Shown here: positions 31,970 to 41,133 of the stretch, one piece after another
Layout: each line of letters opens with the position of its first letter
Numbering within the stretch: the first letter of the stretch is position 1
From: JANJTB01 sp032027125
GTDB lineage: Bacteria; Bacteroidota; Ignavibacteria; Kapaibacteriales; UBA2268
DNA: 64,000 bases
NCBI GenBank assembly: GCA_032027125.1
Contig: JAVSMQ010000001.1
Span: forward strand, 3,152,350 to 3,216,349
Reading direction: 5' to 3'
The notes under the pieces: model-generated
What the model saw: the letters and a program-made list of their open reading frames with translations, nothing else
Told to the model about the DNA's origin: nothing
Database searches by the model: none
Position numbers and translations under genes: made by a program

Positions 31970-34900
31970 TGAGAATACTTTTTTCTGCTGCAATTTTATT
32001 GTTCATATTAAATTCTTCATCATATCCGCAAAGTTATAAAGTTGATATTGGGTCATCCGAACGATTTGGTGATTTTTACAGCCCGGTAAAGACACTTGAA
32101 CTTAGAAAACCTGCGCCCGGAACATATCTTCAAAATTCATTTTATATTAAGTCAAAAGATAATATTTCAACCTTTGAAATTGAGAAATTTGTCAAATTAT
32201 ATTTAATAAATTCCGGTTATATAGACTTAAAGATTACTGAAATCAGAAAATCATTCTCAAAATATTTCGGAAATAACTTACTTAATAAATCATCTAACCG
32301 GCTGGAGAATATTTTTCAAATCAGTATTGAGAACAATTTCGATGTGTTTGATTTGTGCTCGCTGCTTACTCAAAGCCCGGAAATTAATTATGCCTGTCCT
32401 GTTATTGCCTATAAGTTTAGTGATTTCAAGCCTAATGATGAGTCAGTTGACCAGCAGTGGTATCTGGAATCATTAAATATGTTCAAAGCCTGGGATATTG
32501 CACGCGGTGATAAGTCAATAGTAATTGGAATTGTTGATTCAGGTACTGATTATAATCATGACGAATTAATCAGTCAGGTTTGGACAAATAGCGGTGAAAT
32601 TTCGGGTGATGGAATAGATAACGACGGCAACGGTTTCATTGATGATGTTCACGGCTGGGATTTTGTGGGTAATATTACTCTACTTGATGCTGTAAAAGGA
32701 AAATTCAAAGAGGATAATAATCCTATACCTGTATTTACTACTAATGACCACGGCACACACGTTGCAGGTTCGGCAGCGGCAACAACAAACAATACCATAG
32801 GAATAGCATCAACCGGATTTGATGTAACATTTATGCCCGTAAAAATAGCACTGGATGATTTATCAAAATCCCGAATGGTTTACAGACCTTATGATGGTAT
32901 TTTGTATGCTGCAATGAATGGGGCAGATGTCATTAACTGTTCATGGGCAAGCAGCTATCAGGACCCTCTGGCTTGGGATGTGATAAACGAAATTCTGGAT
33001 ATGGGGGTAACTATAGTTGCGGCAGCAGGCAATGAAAATTTATTTATTGATTACACTCCTTACTACCCCGCAGCCATGCCGGGTGTAATAGCAGTTGGGT
33101 CAGTCAATCCTCAGGATGTAAAATCATCATTTTCAAATTTTGGAACCCGGGTTATCTGCTTTGCACCGGGAGAAAATATATTCTCCTTATCAAACAGCAA
33201 CCGATATGTAAGTAAAACAGGTTCTTCAATGTCGTCTCCGCTGGCAACTGGCATAGCAGCTACAGTCAAAAAAATATTTCCTAATTATTCAACCAAAGCC
33301 ATTCTTCATCAAATCAGAAGTACAACTTCACCCATACAGCCTCAGTCACAATTACTTTCCGGTAAGATAAATGCTTTCGATGCATTCAGATATAATAATC
33401 CAATGTATCCTGCTTATAAAATACCCGGAATCAGTATGGAGAAAATTATGATTGAAGGGGCTTCATCCATAACCAAAACCGGTCAGACAAAAGTTAAACT
33501 GAGTTTTAAGAATTATCTCGGCACTGCTTCCAACATCTATATTTCATTATCACCGCAGGATAATTATTTTGAAATATCACCAAAAGTTGTAAATTTGCAG
33601 CAATTAAATGCAAACCAGTCAATTGAAATTGAATTTACTGTAACTCTGAACGAATCCTGCCCATGGTTTGAAGGTGATGCATTTCTGTTAATAAATTATG
33701 AGGCAGACGGTTATAAAGATGTAGAGCTGATTGAAATCCCTATAAGACTTGAAAGTAACAATAAATTTCTATTGGTTGAGAGCTTTGATGAATCATTTTA
33801 TATTGACTGGCATGCTTCGGATGTTGCCGGAAAATTCGATTACTGGGCTGTCGGGTACGACTTAAACAGTGAAAAAGGTGTTATGTATAATTTCGGAAAA
33901 AATAACGGATTATATTTGCTCACTTCAGATACATTGGTTGATATTTCTGCAGCCAATGACAAAAATATTATGATAGCAGCTAATGGAAAAGATTCAAAGA
34001 CAACCGTCATGAGGTCATTTAACAGCGGCAAGACATTTTCAGATGTTGATGTTTCACAGTTTTTTCAAAGAATTACCGGTATTAAGAATATAAATATTTC
34101 CGATGCTTTTGCTTATGGAATTAATAGTCAGGGTGCAGGAGAAATAATCTATTCGATTGACGGCGGTGCATCATTCGAGAAGTCAGTTTTAGGATTTACT
34201 ATCCCCGGCGGTTCAGAGGAATACCCGTCATCTAAAACAGCATACCGAAATGGTGAATATTATATCGGTACAAGTACAGGCAGAATAATTAAATCAAGCG
34301 ACAACGGCAGAAACTGGCAGATGGTTTCAGATGTTTTGAAAGGCAAAATTTCGCATCTTGCAGTTGTTAATAAAGATTCAATATTTGTGATTTTAAATCA
34401 AATTGATTCAGTCAGGTTGTATGTTTCAAATAACGGCGGTAAGAAATTTTCCAAAGTTGACTATGAAATAACCGACCTTCAAACTGCTGTGAAATTGTTC
34501 GTCCCTGACAGTTCAAACACTGTTTATATATTAACCGGCAACAGTAAGATATATTTAAGCAGCGATATGGGTTCGTCATGGAAGCCGGAACTCAGTTACA
34601 GATATAAATTCGGTGATATATATTCGGCAGCAGTTTACTCTGGTTCCGGTAAAGTCAGACTTTGGATGGCAGGATATGATATAAATTATCTCGATTTCGA
34701 CCTTATTCCTGCAAATATTATACGCGACGTTAGAATTGCAGGAAAAAGCGAAATTGACTTCGATACTGTTGACATAAACAAATTCTCGGAAGACATCATT
34801 TTTATTGAGAATAAGGGCAATGTACGCTCAAAAATTATATCCCAAAACTTCACTTCAGGTAAGTATTTTGAATTGAGTAAAGAATTACCGGGAAGCATCG

Positions 34901-35319
34901 CACCTTCGGAATTATTATCTGCTGATGTTAAATTTAGTTCTAAATCTATTGGCAGACATTATGATACTCTGCTGGTAACTACTGATGCCTCTGATGAACC
35001 ACTGAAATTTATTTTTGAAGGATTTTGTATTGATCCTGCAACTGTCAGTGACAGTGAAAATGAATCTGCAAATTTTAGACTTGTTAATTTAGTTGGTGAC
35101 TTATACCGACTTGACATATATTCAGAATTGTCAGGTCAGGTTGAATTGAACATTTTAGACATTAACGGCAGTATTGTAAAAAATTGCGGTAAATATGAAC
35201 ATTCCGGTTCATCAAGCTCAATAATATTTTCAGGAAAAGAGTTATCGTCAGGAATGTATTTTTTGAAAATTAATGGTTTTGGTATAGAAAAGGCTCTGAA
35301 ATTAATTGTAATCAGATAA
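31969..35319 (+). CDS. Subtilisin-like serine protease (S8) with T9SS sorting domain
   Basis: 1117 residues from the ATG at 31969, preceded by GCAGGAG. Signal peptide, N-terminal prodomain-like region, then the S8 catalytic domain: Asp in IGIVDSGTDYNHDEL (near 189), His in NDHGTHVAGSAA (near 261), Ser in GSSMSSPLATGIAA (near 420). A calcium-binding-like DGIDNDGNGFIDDVHGWDF follows the Asp. C-terminal parts are beta-rich with Asp-box/sialidase-type turns (SDNGRNWQM, SSDMGSSWKP), a choice-of-anchor-like segment, and a T9SS type A sorting domain (NILDINGSIVKN, LSSGMYFLKINGF). It should be an exported protease. Confidence 0.9.
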   Translation: MRILFSAAILLFILNSSSYPQSYKVDIGSSERFGDFYSPVKTLELRKPAPGTYLQNSFYIKSKDNISTFEIEKFVKLYLINSGYIDLKITEIRKSFSKYFGNNLLNKSSNRLENIFQISIENNFDVFDLCSLLTQSPEINYACPVIAYKFSDFKPNDESVDQQWYLESLNMFKAWDIARGDKSIVIGIVDSGTDYNHDELISQVWTNSGEISGDGIDNDGNGFIDDVHGWDFVGNITLLDAVKGKFKEDNNPIPVFTTNDHGTHVAGSAAATTNNTIGIASTGFDVTFMPVKIALDDLSKSRMVYRPYDGILYAAMNGADVINCSWASSYQDPLAWDVINEILDMGVTIVAAAGNENLFIDYTPYYPAAMPGVIAVGSVNPQDVKSSFSNFGTRVICFAPGENIFSLSNSNRYVSKTGSSMSSPLATGIAATVKKIFPNYSTKAILHQIRSTTSPIQPQSQLLSGKINAFDAFRYNNPMYPAYKIPGISMEKIMIEGASSITKTGQTKVKLSFKNYLGTASNIYISLSPQDNYFEISPKVVNLQQLNANQSIEIEFTVTLNESCPWFEGDAFLLINYEADGYKDVELIEIPIRLESNNKFLLVESFDESFYIDWHASDVAGKFDYWAVGYDLNSEKGVMYNFGKNNGLYLLTSDTLVDISAANDKNIMIAANGKDSKTTVMRSFNSGKTFSDVDVSQFFQRITGIKNINISDAFAYGINSQGAGEIIYSIDGGASFEKSVLGFTIPGGSEEYPSSKTAYRNGEYYIGTSTGRIIKSSDNGRNWQMVSDVLKGKISHLAVVNKDSIFVILNQIDSVRLYVSNNGGKKFSKVDYEITDLQTAVKLFVPDSSNTVYILTGNSKIYLSSDMGSSWKPELSYRYKFGDIYSAAVYSGSGKVRLWMAGYDINYLDFDLIPANIIRDVRIAGKSEIDFDTVDINKFSEDIIFIENKGNVRSKIISQNFTSGKYFELSKELPGSIAPSELLSADVKFSSKSIGRHYDTLLVTTDASDEPLKFIFEGFCIDPATVSDSENESANFRLVNLVGDLYRLDIYSELSGQVELNILDINGSIVKNCGKYEHSGSSSSIIFSGKELSSGMYFLKINGFGIEKALKLIVIR

Positions 35320-35394
35320 ATAAAATTCATTACTTTTAAAATCAGCCAAAATTTCTTATTTTTAATCTTTTTATAACAAGGAATCTATTTTTAA

Positions 35395-36231
35395 TTGTCT
35401 GAAAACGAGCAAAATATTGAAAACGGAACATCTGATAATGTTCCTAAGCCTTACAGTAAATATAGACCCAAAGATGACGAGGGTCTCAAATTGAATTTTA
35501 AAGTAAATCCTAAACAGTCATTACCGTATTTGATTGTGGCTTTCATATTTTTTATGTCACTATATCTGGTTTATTTATTTGTTGACGGTATCATTATCCC
35601 TTCGATTGTCCACAGCAAGGATTTAGTTCAGATTCCGAACCTGTCGGGAAAAAATCTTGATGATGGGATGAGAATTCTTACGGAACGCGGATTAGGATAT
35701 AAGATAGCAAAAGAGATATACAGTGAGGAGTTTCCGTCGCGTACTATAGTCAATCAGTCGCCTGTTAAAGGGTCGGAGGTCAAGGAAGGCAGAACTGTCT
35801 ATCTGACAGTCAGTAAGGGTAAAGAAACAGTATCAACACCATATCTGATGGGTATGTCACTAAGTCAGGCAAGGCTTGAAATTGTAAAGCGGGGATTGGA
35901 AATCGGCGATATAAGTTATGACTTTAGTGATTATATCGGAAAAGATTCAGTAATGGGGCAGGGTATAAGCGGCGGCAGGTATGTTCCATTCGGTAGTGTG
36001 ATTAATTTAACCGTAAGCCAGGGGTCGGACTCTCAAATTCCTGTACCGGCATTAATTGGTCTTAAATATGAGGATGTTGAATTCTTACTGATTGAGCAGG
36101 GTTTTATTCTCGGAAATGTCAGTTATCAGTATAGTGAAACATTTACTCCAAATACGGTAATTGAACAAAATCCCCCGCAGGGAGAACTGAATTTAAACGG
36201 AACAACAGTTGATATAATAGTATCGAAATAA
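35395..36231 (+). CDS. PASTA domain-containing membrane protein
   Basis: A 278-residue protein with TTG start (RBS AAGGAATC about 12 nt upstream). It has a 42-residue cytoplasmic tail, one membrane helix (about residues 43-66, YLIVAFIFFMSLYLVYLFV), and three extracytoplasmic PASTA domains: QIPNLSGKNLDDGMRILTER, TPYLMGMSLSQARLEIVKRG and VPALIGLKYEDVEFLLIEQG, each ending VxLTVSKG or similar. PASTA domains bind peptidoglycan fragments. There is no kinase domain, so it is a stand-alone PASTA protein rather than PknB. It may help cell-wall sensing or division, which is inferred. Confidence 0.88.
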   Translation: MSENEQNIENGTSDNVPKPYSKYRPKDDEGLKLNFKVNPKQSLPYLIVAFIFFMSLYLVYLFVDGIIIPSIVHSKDLVQIPNLSGKNLDDGMRILTERGLGYKIAKEIYSEEFPSRTIVNQSPVKGSEVKEGRTVYLTVSKGKETVSTPYLMGMSLSQARLEIVKRGLEIGDISYDFSDYIGKDSVMGQGISGGRYVPFGSVINLTVSQGSDSQIPVPALIGLKYEDVEFLLIEQGFILGNVSYQYSETFTPNTVIEQNPPQGELNLNGTTVDIIVSK

Positions 36232-36248
36232 ATACGTATATTAAATTT

Positions 36249-36398
36249 GTCAGAATCTTTGATTAAACTGATTTCTATGATTGGAATGATTTTAATCTGT
36301 CAGAACCTTTGATTAATCTGATTTCTATGATTGGAATGAATTTAATCTGTCAGAACCATTGATTAAACTGATTTCTATGATTGAATTGATTTTAATTC
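36249..36398. repeat. Three tandem 50-bp repeat units
   Basis: Units begin at about 36249, 36299 and 36349 and are almost identical: GTCAGAACCTTTGATTAAAC, then TGATTTCTATGATTGGAATG, then ATTTTAATCT. The core is the same as in the 18-bp repeats at 27889. Nothing coding is visible in 36232-36560. Confidence 0.85.
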
Positions 36399-36560
36399 AT
36401 ATCTAAGGAATTAATTTAATCTGATACAATAAATGTTTTAGACAATTTTGAGATGTTTGTGAAGAAGTAAGAATAATTGTTAGTCCAAAACACTTATAAA
36501 ATAATATGATAATATTTTCGTAGATTTTACTATAATTAATTTTAAACGATTAAAAATCCT

Positions 36561-36965
36561 ATGAAGCACGAAGACCCATACAAAGAAGCAATGCGTTATA
36601 TTGAAAACGCTGAAGAAATATTAAAAAAAGCCGGAATAGACGGCAAATTTTATATTGATGAAAAGTACGTTCATACTGCATGCGGAACTGCATATATAGG
36701 TGTTTTGAAAGCTTTGGATTCCCTTTTTGAAATTAAAAAAATACCCAAAAAAAGAGGTCGTAAAGCAATTGAATATTACAGAACTGTATTGGGGAGTATA
36801 GATAAAAAACTTTTACAAAATCTGAATAGCACTTATAATGTTTTGCATCTTCAGGGGTATTATGAAGGCGAAAAAGGAATTAAAGTTATTGAAGCGGGTT
36901 TTGACTATGGAATATCAATAATTTCTGCTTTAAAGCCATATTCAAAAAATGGTGTCAGTAAATAA
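36561..36965 (+). CDS. DUF5618-type protein, copy 1
   Basis: A 134-residue helical protein opening EDPYKEAMRYIENAEEILKK, with CGTAYIGVLKALDSLFEIK, KRGRKAIEYYRTVL, IDKKLLQNLNSTYNVLHLQG, and GFDYGISIISALKPY. I recall this as DUF5618, a family of small Bacteroidetes proteins with HEPN-like helical organisation and unknown role. It is followed 169 bp later by a second copy of the same length, about two thirds identical by eye, with the first 27 nucleotides of the two genes identical. No signal peptide; cytosolic. Confidence 0.6.
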   Translation: MKHEDPYKEAMRYIENAEEILKKAGIDGKFYIDEKYVHTACGTAYIGVLKALDSLFEIKKIPKKRGRKAIEYYRTVLGSIDKKLLQNLNSTYNVLHLQGYYEGEKGIKVIEAGFDYGISIISALKPYSKNGVSK

Positions 36966-37134
36966 CTTATTAATATAAATAATTATTGTTAAGTTTCATT
37001 TGAAGTTAGAACGGGATTATTTTATTTGAATAATAAGCTAAGATCCGGAATATATATTTGTAAACTTAATACATTCAAATAAAATTTAAGTAATAACGTA
37101 ATTTTTACTGTTGTAATAAAATATCAAGATAAAA

Positions 37135-37539
37135 ATGAAGCACGAAGACCCATACAAAGAATCAATGCGTTATATTGATGATGCAAAAGAAACATTGAAC
37201 TTTGCCGGTAAAGATGACAAATTTTATATGGATGTAAAATATATAAAAACAGGCTGTGGAATTGCATATTCAGGTATTCTAACTGCACTTGATTTTTTAT
37301 TTGAGATAAAAGGAATTCCTAAAAGAAAAGGAAGAAAGTCAATTGAGTATTATAAACACAATTTAGCCGGTATTGATAAAAAATTGTTGATGCATTTAAA
37401 TAATGCATATTTTGTATTGCATCTTGACGGATATTATGGTGGAATTACAAGTATAAAAACAATTGAATCAGGCTTTGAAAACGCAACATCAATAATAAAC
37501 TCACTAAAGCCATATTCAAAAAATGGAGTTAGTAAATAA
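37135..37539 (+). CDS. DUF5618-type protein, copy 2
   Basis: A 134-residue paralogue of the preceding gene with a gap-free alignment: CGIAYSGILTALDFLFEIK, KRKGRKSIEYYKHNL, IDKKLLMHLNNAYFVLHLDG, and the identical last residues SLKPYSKNGVSK. The two arose by tandem duplication. The conservation of both ends with drift in the middle suggests that both are still under selection. The function is unknown. It is convergent with the RlmL-like gene. Confidence 0.6.
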   Translation: MKHEDPYKESMRYIDDAKETLNFAGKDDKFYMDVKYIKTGCGIAYSGILTALDFLFEIKGIPKRKGRKSIEYYKHNLAGIDKKLLMHLNNAYFVLHLDGYYGGITSIKTIESGFENATSIINSLKPYSKNGVSK

Positions 37540-37584
37540 TATTAACTTTTTAATTCATCGTTACACAGCTGACAACAATTTTCT

Positions 37585-38748
37585 TTACTCACTATACTGC
37601 GATTTCTTTGAGCCTGAATACAATTCGTATTTGTTGAATTTACAGTAGAACGCACCATTCATAACATTTGCTTTTTTGGCAGGTCGGAGCCCTATCATTT
37701 TTGATGCCTCATTACCCGGCAGTAATATCCATGCATTAAAGTCGGGATAATCAAATTTTAATTTATCGCCTATCTTTTTATAAAAATCTTTCGGATTTTC
37801 CACGTCTAATCTTTCGCCGTAAGGTGGGTTCATTATAATCAAACCGGTAGCACCCTGCGGGAGAGTTTCGAAGAAATCCGCCTGTTTGATGATGACTTTT
37901 TTCCTCATTTCCGGACTGCGCATATTCAATTTTGTAACAGCAACAGACTTCCCTGCTATATCTGAAGTATGGAAAATAACATTGACCGGCTTTTGAACTT
38001 CAAGAGCTTTCTCATTTAAAACATTCCAAATATCGGCATTAAAATCATTCCACTTCATAAATCCGAAATCTGAACCAAGCCCCGGAGCTTTATTCATAGC
38101 AATATTAAATGCTTCGGTGGTAAAAGTACCTGAGCCGCACATTGGGTCATAAAAATCTGTTTCGCCTTTCCATCCTGTCATTAGCAGCAGACCTGCAGCA
38201 AGAACTTCATTCAGCGGCGCATCGGTCTGTGCTTGACGGTAACCTCTTTTATGCAGCGATCTGCCTGATGAATCCAAAGATATAGTGCACTCATTTTTAA
38301 ATATATGAACATTAACCAGCAAGTCCGGTTCCTGAGCATTGACACTTGGTCTTGTTCCGAAAACGTCCCTCATTTTATCAGCAATAGCATCCTTAACTTT
38401 CAATGCGACATAATTTTCATGATTAAACGGAGATGAGTTTATTGAACTGTCAACTGCAATGGTTTTATCGGGTGTAATAAATTTTTGCCAGTCTATTGAT
38501 TTCGTATGCTTGTACAGGTCATCAGAGTTGTTGACAACATATTTGTCAAACGGCAGAATTATTCTTAAAGCCGACCTCAGCCAGAGATTGGATTTGTAAA
38601 CTAATTCCTTATCGCCTCTGTACATTACTGCACGATTTAATATCTCTATGTCTCTGCCGCCTAAATATGTGATTTCGTCGGCAAGAACATTCTCAAGACC
38701 TTCAAATGTTTTGGCTATTATTTCAAAATATGATTCGTCGCTGTTCAA
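37585..38748 (-). CDS. rlmL: THUMP-domain rRNA (guanine-N2) methyltransferase, RlmL-like
   Basis: A 387-residue enzyme of the RlmL/YcbY N-half type that methylates 23S rRNA. The THUMP region occupies about residues 45-155, followed by the methyltransferase: SLHKRGYRQAQTDAPLNEVL, the SAM-binding MCGSGTFTTEAF (about 204), and the catalytic NPPYGERLDVE (near 305). The frame begins with TTG at 38748, supported by AAGGAATAAA directly upstream; no ATG is better. It starts 1 bp after the stop of the T9SS protein gene and so shares its transcript. Confidence 0.85.
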   Translation of the reverse strand: MNSDESYFEIIAKTFEGLENVLADEITYLGGRDIEILNRAVMYRGDKELVYKSNLWLRSALRIILPFDKYVVNNSDDLYKHTKSIDWQKFITPDKTIAVDSSINSSPFNHENYVALKVKDAIADKMRDVFGTRPSVNAQEPDLLVNVHIFKNECTISLDSSGRSLHKRGYRQAQTDAPLNEVLAAGLLLMTGWKGETDFYDPMCGSGTFTTEAFNIAMNKAPGLGSDFGFMKWNDFNADIWNVLNEKALEVQKPVNVIFHTSDIAGKSVAVTKLNMRSPEMRKKVIIKQADFFETLPQGATGLIIMNPPYGERLDVENPKDFYKKIGDKLKFDYPDFNAWILLPGNEASKMIGLRPAKKANVMNGAFYCKFNKYELYSGSKKSQYSE

Positions 38749-38749
38749 T

Positions 38750-39637
38750 TTATTCCTTAATGATTTTGTAGATTTGATTATTCACTCTGATGCTGTAAAC
38801 ACCGGTTGATAAACCGGAAACATCAAGTGTATTTGTTCCTGAAACCAAGCCGTCTGAAATAAGAAGTCTGCCGAACATGTCATATAGGTTGACAGTAGAA
38901 TAATTATTGGATTCGTTAATATTTCTGATGGTTAATAAATCAGTTACAGGGTTTGGAAATACTTCAATATTTCCGGCGGCTGCATCATTAACTGAAGAAA
39001 TTATAATCGAACAGCCAACATCTTCAGTAACAGCTTGAACAGCGCAATTCTTTGTGTATTCATCATTGCCGATACTGATTGCCCAAAGCGGTTCGTCATT
39101 TCCTCCGCTCATTGGCATAGCACCGACAAATAAAATCAAATATACCCTGTCAAAAGGTTTGTAGTTGTCATAAAAATCCTTGTAATCTGAATAGTTATTC
39201 AAATCGTCCATCATCACGCTGCTGTCAATCCATGTATAGTCGCTAATATATAAGTTCTCGCCGATGTCAAGACCAAAATCGGCTACATTGAAACCCGGTG
39301 CTTCGAATGCGAGATAATCGCCTATAAGAGGTTTTACAACAAAAACACCGACGGATTTTGATGTATCATCAGCATCAACAATGAAATAAATCCATGCCGT
39401 TGATGCACCTGATGTTAAGTCAAATTCAACATCAATCACCAATTGACCGACATTTATTGATTGATTAAGTGTACCCAAAAACTTCAGTTTGGGATTAGTA
39501 AATCCACTTGTATTTTTAGAATAATCAATTGCCTTATTATAACCGGCTTTAGCATTAAACTTTACTAAAAGCTGTGATGAACTGATATTGACACTTGCAA
39601 TGAATGCGATGAAAATCAGTAAACAAAATTTATACAT
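38750..39637 (-). CDS. Secreted protein with T9SS type A sorting domain
   Basis: 295 residues with a signal peptide (1-21), an N-terminal beta domain of about 180 residues that I do not recognise (contains IDVEFDLTSGASTAWIYFIV, FVVKPLIGDYLAFEAPGF), and a C-terminal T9SS type A sorting domain: VFPNPVTDLLTIRNI, VNLYDMFGRLLIS, LDVSGLSTGVYSIRVN. It is the upstream partner of the rlmL-like gene in a two-gene operon with 1-bp spacing, an odd pairing of a surface protein with an rRNA methyltransferase. Confidence 0.75.
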   Translation of the reverse strand: MYKFCLLIFIAFIASVNISSSQLLVKFNAKAGYNKAIDYSKNTSGFTNPKLKFLGTLNQSINVGQLVIDVEFDLTSGASTAWIYFIVDADDTSKSVGVFVVKPLIGDYLAFEAPGFNVADFGLDIGENLYISDYTWIDSSVMMDDLNNYSDYKDFYDNYKPFDRVYLILFVGAMPMSGGNDEPLWAISIGNDEYTKNCAVQAVTEDVGCSIIISSVNDAAAGNIEVFPNPVTDLLTIRNINESNNYSTVNLYDMFGRLLISDGLVSGTNTLDVSGLSTGVYSIRVNNQIYKIIKE

Positions 39638-39796
39638 ACTCAGAATCCAATAAAATCACAAAAAAATATAAATGTAAATACGTTTGGTTTGTAAAATAGT
39701 TTAAATAAATTTCAATTTATCGGCAAATTGATTTTGTCAGCTAATATTATATATTCATTATACGTCATATTAATTTTAATCATAGGAAGCAGCAAA

Positions 39797-40612
39797 TTGA
39801 AGATAAAATTGATGATTCAATTAATTGTAATAATTTCGTTGGCAGGCATTTGTAATCTCAGTGCCGGAGTAATTGTACTTATGAACGGCAAGTTGACTGA
39901 AAAATCAACCGGAAAGCCGATTGCCGCAAAAATTAAATTCTTTGACAAATCCGGTAAAGAACATTCATCAAATTCAAATTCAAACGATGGAGCTTTTCAG
40001 CAGGTGCTGCCAGCCGGTAATGAGTTTACTGTGGTTGTTGTAGGGTGGGTTGTCAGCCCCGAAAAACGAAAATTTGTTATTCAGGATTATAGTGAATATA
40101 CAGAATTCGAAAAAGACTTTGATTTGGTTGAAATAAAACCCGGAATTACTTTAAATACAGCAAAGCTATTTGAAAAAAACAGTTCGGGTATCAATTCTGA
40201 ATCTGATGATTTTTTTAAATATTTGAAATTAATGAGTAAAAATCAAAATGGTGTAATCTTCGAAGCTGCCATTAATTCTGCCGATTCATATTTTGAAACA
40301 AAAACAGTAAAAATCCAAGTAACTGAAAAAGGCAAAAGAAAAATCAAGAGTATCAAAACCACTACTGATGAGCAGTTAACTCAATTATTAAATCAAAGAA
40401 AAGTTGAATTTTTAAATAAACTGACTGAATTCAGCATTCCTGAAAAAAGTGTAAATATCAGAACAGAACTCGTTATTAACAAACCCAAACCGAAAGCAAA
40501 GGTAAAATCAAAGAAGAAATCTAAAAAGAAATCAATACAAGTAATAGATACTACACCGGGAATATTTCCTGATGACGTTACATTAAAAATTGATAAAGTC
40601 ATAAAATTATAA
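39797..40612 (+). CDS. Secreted protein with CarboxypepD_reg-like N-terminal domain
   Basis: I place the start at the TTG at 39797, 7 nt after AGGAAG, giving 271 residues with a signal peptide (KIKLMIQLIVIISLAGICNL). The N-terminal domain reads MNGKLTEKSTGKPIAAKIKF, then DGAFQQVLPAG and EFTVVVVGWV, a pattern of carboxypeptidase-regulatory-like domains found in front of OmpA-type proteins, but no OmpA domain follows. The C-terminus is very basic (KPKPKAKVKSKKKSKKKS). The role is unknown; exported, possibly nucleic-acid- or polysaccharide-binding via the Lys tail (speculation). Confidence 0.55.
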   Translation: MKIKLMIQLIVIISLAGICNLSAGVIVLMNGKLTEKSTGKPIAAKIKFFDKSGKEHSSNSNSNDGAFQQVLPAGNEFTVVVVGWVVSPEKRKFVIQDYSEYTEFEKDFDLVEIKPGITLNTAKLFEKNSSGINSESDDFFKYLKLMSKNQNGVIFEAAINSADSYFETKTVKIQVTEKGKRKIKSIKTTTDEQLTQLLNQRKVEFLNKLTEFSIPEKSVNIRTELVINKPKPKAKVKSKKKSKKKSIQVIDTTPGIFPDDVTLKIDKVIKL

Positions 40613-41133
40613 CGGTAAATTTTCAAATAATAATTTGACAGGTTTGTGATTGGTTCCGAATCTGCTATACGGAAAAGTGCCTATTAAATAGGCATTTGCT
40701 AATGTCCCTCGACGGAGAGCAGGGCTGATACGTTTTATTATTTTTCAAATAAAACTCCATGATTTGTCTCTCTGAGCTTGCGAAGAGTCCATGATTTCAT
40801 TAATTAACAGCATGGATGCTTCACTTCGTTCAGCATGACCAACTAAAAAGTACATGCTACATTGTAAAGATATTAAAATATCGTTTATTATTTTAACAAT
40901 TCAGCTCTGCCTCCTGCGATAGGATTTTGGGTGTTGATTATTTGATTCCCAATCAATAATCCTGAATATTGAGATTAATAATTATTATCCCTCATGTCCT
41001 GTTTTTCAACAGACTCTGAGACAAAAAGTAAAAATAATGCTTATAATTCGTTAAAATTTGATATATTTGATATTGATAAAAAGTATATTTTTAAGAATAA
41101 GTAAATTATGCACTCTGGCGAGCGGAGAAATAA
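40613..41133. other. Intergenic region with hairpin and MITE-like element
   Basis: About 520 bp before nuoD without an open frame. It holds the hairpin TGCCTATTAAATAGGCA (40678-40694), a weak terminator for the preceding gene, then a copy of the dispersed hairpin element (40740-40850), then an AT-rich stretch that must carry the nuoD promoter. The Shine-Dalgarno GCGGAGA precedes the nuoD ATG. Confidence 0.6.
40740..40850. repeat. REP/MITE-like hairpin element, complete copy 2
   Basis: Arms 40766-40793 (GTCTCTCTGAGCTTGCGAAG start) and 40811-40839 (CTTCACTTCGTTCAGCATGA core) are inverted, with flanks ACTCCATGATTTGTC and GCATGACCAAC matching the copy at 6236-6353. The two share sequence beyond the arms, indicating a mobile unit of about 110 bp. 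Confidence 0.8.
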
